DNA of 63,284 nt from Planctomycetota bacterium (GTDB taxonomy: Bacteria > Planctomycetota > JACOTG01 > JAJDCM01), in the NCBI GenBank assembly GCA_029260825.1, contig JAJDCM010000343.1, forward strand, positions 1 through 63,284. Direction: 5' to 3'. Under the pieces are notes generated by a model. The model searched no databases and was not told the origin of the DNA. It saw nothing but the letters and a program-made list of their open reading frames with translations. Below are positions 59,219 to 63,284 of the stretch, piece after piece. A program made the translations under genes and the position numbers. Each line of letters opens with the position of its first letter. The stretch's first letter is position 1.

Positions 59219-61498
59219 GTGTTCAATATTCGAGAAAAGATCGAGACGATCGTCGCCAGTGGATCGACGGATAACCGGCGTCCCGTTCTGGGAAAGGGGA
59301 ACGAGTCGAACATCAAAGGCCTTTACATCGTGGGGGATCTTGCCGGGGCACCGGTGATCAAGCTTGCGATGGCCCAGGGCTTCGAGGTGATCGATTACAT
59401 TTCCAGTCTTCCGGACATGCAGAAGAAGTCTGCCGATCCAGAGCTTCTCGATGTCCTCATCGTGGGGGCCGGAGCCTCGGGTCTGAATGCGGCTCTTGCC
59501 TGCGAGGATAAGGGCTTTTCCTCGGTTGTCCTTGAGAAAGGAAAGATCGCCAACACCATCGAGAACTTCCCGGAGAAGAAGTGGGTCTACGCCGAGCCGG
59601 ACCAGTCTCCTCCAAAAGGGAAGCTCTGGCTTGATGGTGCGCAAAAAGAAGACCTCGTAAAGCGCTGGGGGCAAATCGTTCAGGACCACAACCTGGATGT
59701 TCGCACCGAGGAGAGCCTGACGGAAATCTCCAAGGAGAAGGACGGGACTTTTGTTGCCGTTGCGACCAAGGGAACCTACCGAGCCAAGAAGATTGTTCTG
59801 GCAACCGGACAGAGAGGGAACCCCAGAAAGCTGGGAGTTTCGGGCCAGGATCGGGAAAAGGTCTATCATCGACTCTATTCTCCCCGCAAATACAAGGATG
59901 AGAACGTTCTTGTGGTGGGAGGAGGAAACAGTGCGATTGAAGCCGCCCTGGTTCTCTCGAAGCAGAACAAGGTCTACTTGTCCTATCGAAAAGCCGAGTT
60001 TGCTCGAATTTTCAAGGACAATCGGGCCAACCTGGATCAAGCCGTGGCCGCGGGACGCATCGAGGTTCTTTTCAACTCGGAAGTCCAGGATTTTGGCGAG
60101 AGCGAGGTCAAGATCAAGGTCTCGGGAGAGGAGAAGTCTCTTCCCTACAACCATGCGTTTGTCCTCATCGGAGCCGAGCTTCCTGTCAAGTTCTTGAAGA
60201 AGCTCGGAATCAAGCTCGAGAATGAATGGGACGGATCTCTCCTGCGCTCGACGTTGCTGACGATCGCAACGTTGCTGGGGCTTTGGTTTCTGGGCCCGGC
60301 CCTTGGGGCGGCGGGAGTCAGCCTTTTTGGGGCGGACCTCGGGTTTATCCCTTCGTGGCTCGGTGGCGCTCTCGCCACCGTTGCCCTGGGTGGTCTCCTC
60401 GCGACGGGTATCAAGGGGGATCGATGGTCCTGGCTTGGAGTTTCCTTCCTCATCTGGTTCACCATCTACGGGGTCAAGGTGGGGAAGGGGGCCGAGTTCT
60501 GGCCGTATCAAGGGTGGGGATATAAGGCTCTATCCTTCTTGAACAGGCCCTGGTCGTTCTGGTACACGGTTCTTTACACAGGGTTGATGACCTTTTTCGG
60601 CATTCAAGCCATGAAGAGGTGGGGATTCAACAAGAGAGACAAGATGCAGATCTGGCGGTTCGTCAGTCTCATTTCGTTTCAGTGGATCTTCTTCTTCATC
60701 ATCCCCGAATTCCTCTTCAGCTGGGCAGTAAAATACCAGTGGGTCGGTGAGGCGCTCGCGAGCGATCCTCAGTTTGCCGAGCAAAGCTGGCGGTCGTACG
60801 GGATTGTGTATGCCTGGCCCCTCTTCTTCTACACTTTCTTCTATGATCCTCATCAGATCTGGATCTACTGGGGAGTCTTTCTGACGTTTATCATCGTCCC
60901 TGTTTTTGTGCTCTTCAATGGGAAGCGATACTGCTCCTGGATCTGTGGTTGCGGTGGCCTTGCAGAGACTCTCGGAGACAGGTGGCGGCATCTGGCGGCC
61001 AAGGGAAAGACCTCGCAGCAATGGGAAGCGATGAACCTCTACATCTTGATCTTTGCCGTTCTGGTAACGGTGATCATCTTGTTGAAGGATAGCGTGGCTC
61101 TGCTTAGCCGGCCGTCCGAATGGGGGATCAACATCTACCGGGTGTATGTGGACGTCTGGCTGGTGGGTATTTTGCCGGTGACCCTCTACCCTTTCCTCGG
61201 GGGAAAAGTGTGGTGCCGCTACTGGTGTCCGATGGCCAAGTTCATGGGAATTCTTTCCAAGTTGTACAGTAAGATGAAGATTTCCCGCTTTCATATCGTT
61301 CCCAATGACAAGTGTATTGCATGCAATGAGTGTTCGAGGAACTGTCAGGTCGGAATTGACGTGATGAGCTATGCGCTCAAGCAGGAGGTTCTCGACAACG
61401 AAACTTCTGCGTGTATCGGGTGTGGGATCTGTGTGACGGTCTGTCCCATGGATACTCTCTCTTTTGATGCCAAGGGTGTTGTGGGATCAAAGGCGTGA
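59219..61498 (+). CDS. Flavoprotein fused to NapH/NosR-like membrane polyferredoxin
   Basis: 759 residues; GTG start, GGAG about 7 bases upstream. Residues 75-340 are a thioredoxin-reductase-like FAD/NAD(P) domain (VGAGASG at 82-88; NAD(P) motif VVGGGNSA at 232-239) but without the redox CxxC. Residues 30-62 (SNIKGLYIVGDLAGAPVIKL) are the FAD-binding GD motif that normally ends such enzymes; here it precedes the domain, and none follows, as in a circular permutation. From 345 there are about six membrane helices, then CSWICGCGG (near 570), CRYWCPMAK (near 664) and two 4Fe-4S motifs CIACNECSRNC and CIGCGICVTVCP (about 700-742). It probably passes electrons from NAD(P)H through flavin and clusters across or along the membrane. 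The direction and partner are unknown. Confidence 0.86.
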   Translation: MFNIREKIETIVASGSTDNRRPVLGKGNESNIKGLYIVGDLAGAPVIKLAMAQGFEVIDYISSLPDMQKKSADPELLDVLIVGAGASGLNAALACEDKGFSSVVLEKGKIANTIENFPEKKWVYAEPDQSPPKGKLWLDGAQKEDLVKRWGQIVQDHNLDVRTEESLTEISKEKDGTFVAVATKGTYRAKKIVLATGQRGNPRKLGVSGQDREKVYHRLYSPRKYKDENVLVVGGGNSAIEAALVLSKQNKVYLSYRKAEFARIFKDNRANLDQAVAAGRIEVLFNSEVQDFGESEVKIKVSGEEKSLPYNHAFVLIGAELPVKFLKKLGIKLENEWDGSLLRSTLLTIATLLGLWFLGPALGAAGVSLFGADLGFIPSWLGGALATVALGGLLATGIKGDRWSWLGVSFLIWFTIYGVKVGKGAEFWPYQGWGYKALSFLNRPWSFWYTVLYTGLMTFFGIQAMKRWGFNKRDKMQIWRFVSLISFQWIFFFIIPEFLFSWAVKYQWVGEALASDPQFAEQSWRSYGIVYAWPLFFYTFFYDPHQIWIYWGVFLTFIIVPVFVLFNGKRYCSWICGCGGLAETLGDRWRHLAAKGKTSQQWEAMNLYILIFAVLVTVIILLKDSVALLSRPSEWGINIYRVYVDVWLVGILPVTLYPFLGGKVWCRYWCPMAKFMGILSKLYSKMKISRFHIVPNDKCIACNECSRNCQVGIDVMSYALKQEVLDNETSACIGCGICVTVCPMDTLSFDAKGVVGSKA

Positions 61499-61545
61499 AA
61501 CGTCTGATTCGGTAGCAGGAAAATACGAAAGGTGAGGTACGTAGC

Positions 61546-62373
61546 ATGAAGTCGATACAAAAAGCCGCGCTCGCTCTGGGAATAGCGCTCCTCTGGGCCG
61601 TCCCCTCAGTCGCAATGGATAATACTCAGGAAGCGGCGGTCAACGGCTACGCAAGGGTTCTTGCGAAGTACGTGAATGAGCAAGGGCTCGTCAACTATCG
61701 TGGGATCAAGTCGAACCCTGATGATCTCGATCACTATCTTGGTTGGGCAGGGAGCTTTTCTCCGTCAAGTTTCGAGAGCTTTTCAAAGAAGCAGAAGTTA
61801 GCGTTCTGGATCAACACCTACAACGCAGCGACCTTGAAGCTTATCCTCAATCACCATCCCATCCAGTCAACCGGGTCGGATGGACCCAAGAACAGCATCA
61901 AACAGATTCCGGGGAACTGGGATAAGGTGCAGTTCAAGGTGATGGGGAAAAAGATGACGTTGAACGACATGGAGCATGGAACCATCCGCAAGCAGTTTGA
62001 CGAGCCCGGTGTTCACGTGGCGCTTGTTTGTGCGGCGAAGGGATGCCCACTTCTTTTGAACAAGCCGTACACGGCCGATGCGCTTTCGTCTCAGCTTGAG
62101 GATCAGGCTCGAAGGTACTTCGCTTCATCTGCCGGGTTCAAGCTCGATCGTGGCACGAAGACCGTCTATCTTTCCTCGATCTACGACTGGTTCAAGGATG
62201 ATTTTGTTCCTACCTATGGCAAGAAAAGCGGGTTCTCCGGGTATTCGGAGAAGAATGCGGCGGTACTGCGCTACGTGTCCAGGTACGTTTCAGAATCTTC
62301 AAGAAAAGAACTGGCGTCCGGCAAATTCACCATCAAATATCTTCCCTACGACTGGTCCTTGAACGAGCAATAA
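61546..62373 (+). CDS. Secreted DUF547 protein
   Basis: 275 residues; AAGGTGAGG about 10 bases upstream. Signal peptide (LALGIALLWAVPSVAM). The DUF547 signature is complete: KLAFWINTYNAATLKLIL, then DMEHGTIRKQF, CAAKGCPLLLNKPY with its Cys pair, and SSIYDWFKDDF. The function of DUF547 is unknown; members are often exported and lie near redox or thioredoxin-type genes, as here next to the flavo-ferredoxin gene 47 bases upstream. No terminator with a T-run follows. Confidence 0.88.
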   Translation: MKSIQKAALALGIALLWAVPSVAMDNTQEAAVNGYARVLAKYVNEQGLVNYRGIKSNPDDLDHYLGWAGSFSPSSFESFSKKQKLAFWINTYNAATLKLILNHHPIQSTGSDGPKNSIKQIPGNWDKVQFKVMGKKMTLNDMEHGTIRKQFDEPGVHVALVCAAKGCPLLLNKPYTADALSSQLEDQARRYFASSAGFKLDRGTKTVYLSSIYDWFKDDFVPTYGKKSGFSGYSEKNAAVLRYVSRYVSESSRKELASGKFTIKYLPYDWSLNEQ

Positions 62374-62778
62374 GAGGCCTCCCGGAGGTCCGGTGCCAGG
62401 CGGCAGAATGAGGAAGTGAGAACGGATTGGTTCTAGCCCGGGCTAGCACTTCGTTCGTTTCTCCTGGGGGGCCTGACGGTTGTGCCTATTCTCGTTGTTT
62501 TCAAGAGGTCATACAGGCTTCCATGCAAGGAGGCCTGGGCTCTGGCTTTGAGCTGCATCGGGGATGCGTATTTTTCTTCCGGTCGCAAGTCATTGTTGTG
62601 ACCGAGCTCCCGCTTCCCACCGGAAAATCCTCCCGATCTGAGAGGGCCAGGGCCCGACCTTTGCTAGTGGAGTGGGGTAGTCTTCTCCAGAAATCGTACT
62701 CCTGACCACTCCCCTGGGGATCCTTCATCAGTTGTTCCTGGAGGTAGGCCTCTCTCATGACAACTGTGAGGTTTGTGA
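62374..62778. other. Intergenic region with a perfect 14-bp palindrome
   Basis: 405 bases. CTAGCCCGGGCTAG at 62433-62446 is a perfect palindrome. Two short open frames, one on each strand (62427-62705 plus, 62501-62758 minus), overlap each other, have no ribosome site of note and no recognisable product. I leave them out. Confidence 0.35.
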
Positions 62779-63284
62779 ATGTTAGATTTTCTGTCCTCCC
62801 GCTCGATGCTTCAGGTTGTTGGCGCGTCCTTGCTGTTGACTCTTGCAGGTTGCGGAAGCGGTGGTGGTGGCGGTGGAAGTGAAGATGCCTCCAGCACGGG
62901 AGCGAGTTCGAGCACCGAGAACGGATCCTTCGAAGCCAGGAACTCCGAGGGGCATTCCGCGGAGGCGGGGGGCTCGGTCACGTCGCGAGACGGAGTGGGT
63001 GGGGGCGGTCCGGTTCCAACGGGCCCGGTAACCTATGACATTGTCTATGTCCGACAACCCCGTTACGGCGACGAAATCAATACCAGCTGGCCTGAGGTTT
63101 TCCATCCCGCCCGAATTGACCTTGGGGCAGATCTCATGTTGCTTCACCCGGATGGAAGTGAGGAAGTGCTCTTCGAAGGGGGAACCGGATCGGTGACCGA
63201 TCCCTTCATTTCGTTTGACGGGGAATCGGTCTACTTCAGCTATTTTCCGGACCTGCGTTCGGAGAGCCTCAATCATCAAAGAAA
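62779..63284 (+). CDS. Lipoprotein related to hydrazine-synthase-alpha-like/PD40 propellers (partial)
   Basis: The first 168 codons only; the frame is open at the window edge. GAGG lies about 8 bases before the ATG. Lipobox LAGC (Cys25), then a linker of Gly and Ser runs (GSGGGGGGSEDASS). The folded part starts with YDIVYVRQPRYGDEIN, followed by LGADLMLLHPDGSEEVLFEG and FISFDGESVYFSY. This order (FVR-x-PR-x-GD, Asp-Gly-Ser, then a WD40/TolB-like first blade) is what I recall of proteins similar to the hydrazine synthase alpha middle domain, widespread in Planctomycetes outside anammox bacteria. A CxxCH haem motif would be expected later in the chain, outside the window. It is probably not hydrazine synthase itself. 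Confidence 0.75.
   Translation, partial: MLDFLSSRSMLQVVGASLLLTLAGCGSGGGGGGSEDASSTGASSSTENGSFEARNSEGHSAEAGGSVTSRDGVGGGGPVPTGPVTYDIVYVRQPRYGDEINTSWPEVFHPARIDLGADLMLLHPDGSEEVLFEGGTGSVTDPFISFDGESVYFSYFPDLRSESLNHQR

Noticed and set aside
62501..62758. Minus-strand frame (85 codons) before the last lipoprotein
   Set aside because: No ribosome site, no recognisable fold, and an equally long plus-strand frame overlaps it.
1..63284. CRISPR arrays, transposons, tRNA and rRNA genes
   Set aside because: I saw no regularly spaced repeats, transposase motifs, terminal inverted repeats, tRNA arms or rRNA segments on reading; a covariance-model search would be the proper test.

Overview
The window looks like chromosomal DNA of a free-living Planctomycetota bacterium or a close PVC relative. 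The evidence is the gene content: a very large secreted protein joining a sorbosone-dehydrogenase-like propeller, HEAT-like repeats, a PA14 domain, a blue-copper domain and a CxxCH haem motif; a ThuA protein; two huge Ser/Thr kinases fused to sulfatase-modifying-factor (FGE) domains; DUF58/MoxR/Bat genes; and many lipoproteins and secreted beta-propellers. Three secreted proteins share a C-terminal module that I recall from deep-sea Planctomycetes. I see no rRNA, tRNA, CRISPR array, transposase or phage gene. UGA and UAG both act as ordinary stops elsewhere in the window, so the code is the standard bacterial one.

Layout. 0.2-5.4 kb: a secreted protein of unknown function with a clear terminator, a PA14/propeller protein and an MFS transporter. 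5.4-10.2 kb: a ThuA protein divergent from a catabolic run (TIM-barrel isomerase, mandelate-racemase-type enolase, VOC protein, D-2-hydroxyacid dehydrogenase). 10.3-15.3 kb: the giant PVC multidomain lipoprotein, cut by an in-frame TAG at codon 76. 15.3-26.2 kb: mostly single genes, namely a PHB-depolymerase-like esterase, a type III polyketide synthase, an AlgX/AlgJ-like SGNH protein, an asparagine-synthetase-like protein whose catalytic Cys is Ser, a methyltransferase, an NHL-type propeller and a PQQ-propeller/esterase fusion. 26.3-27.0 kb: a small lipoprotein gene with two in-frame UGA codons, each followed by a bacterial SECIS-like hairpin. 27.2-29.6 kb: a remnant of a PurU-type ACT domain and a thioredoxin-like/TPR protein. 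29.75-37.5 kb: an eight-gene MoxR-DUF58-Bat operon whose last seven genes mostly overlap by 4 bp. 37.7-45.8 kb: a PHP-domain protein, a kinase-FGE protein, a class III cyclase fused to FHA, and an iron-sulfur protein with two cyclic-nucleotide-binding domains. 45.9-56.7 kb: an FG-GAP protein, a lipoprotein, a second kinase-FGE protein and a long NHL lipoprotein. 56.9-63.3 kb: a DUF819 membrane protein, a membrane zinc-ribbon protein, a flavoprotein fused to a NapH-like polyferredoxin, a DUF547 protein, and the start of a lipoprotein that runs off the window.

The strongest unusual signal is the lipoprotein at 26384-26992 (minus strand). It is a probable double selenocysteine protein made of two heavy-metal-associated-like domains. 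Its two UGA codons are followed by hairpins with a bulged U and a GU-containing apical loop, and the stems differ by two compensating base-pair swaps. Other points of interest are the adjacent cyclase and cyclic-nucleotide-binding ferredoxin genes, a flavoprotein with a circularly permuted FAD motif, the shared secreted C-terminal module, and the TAG-interrupted giant gene.
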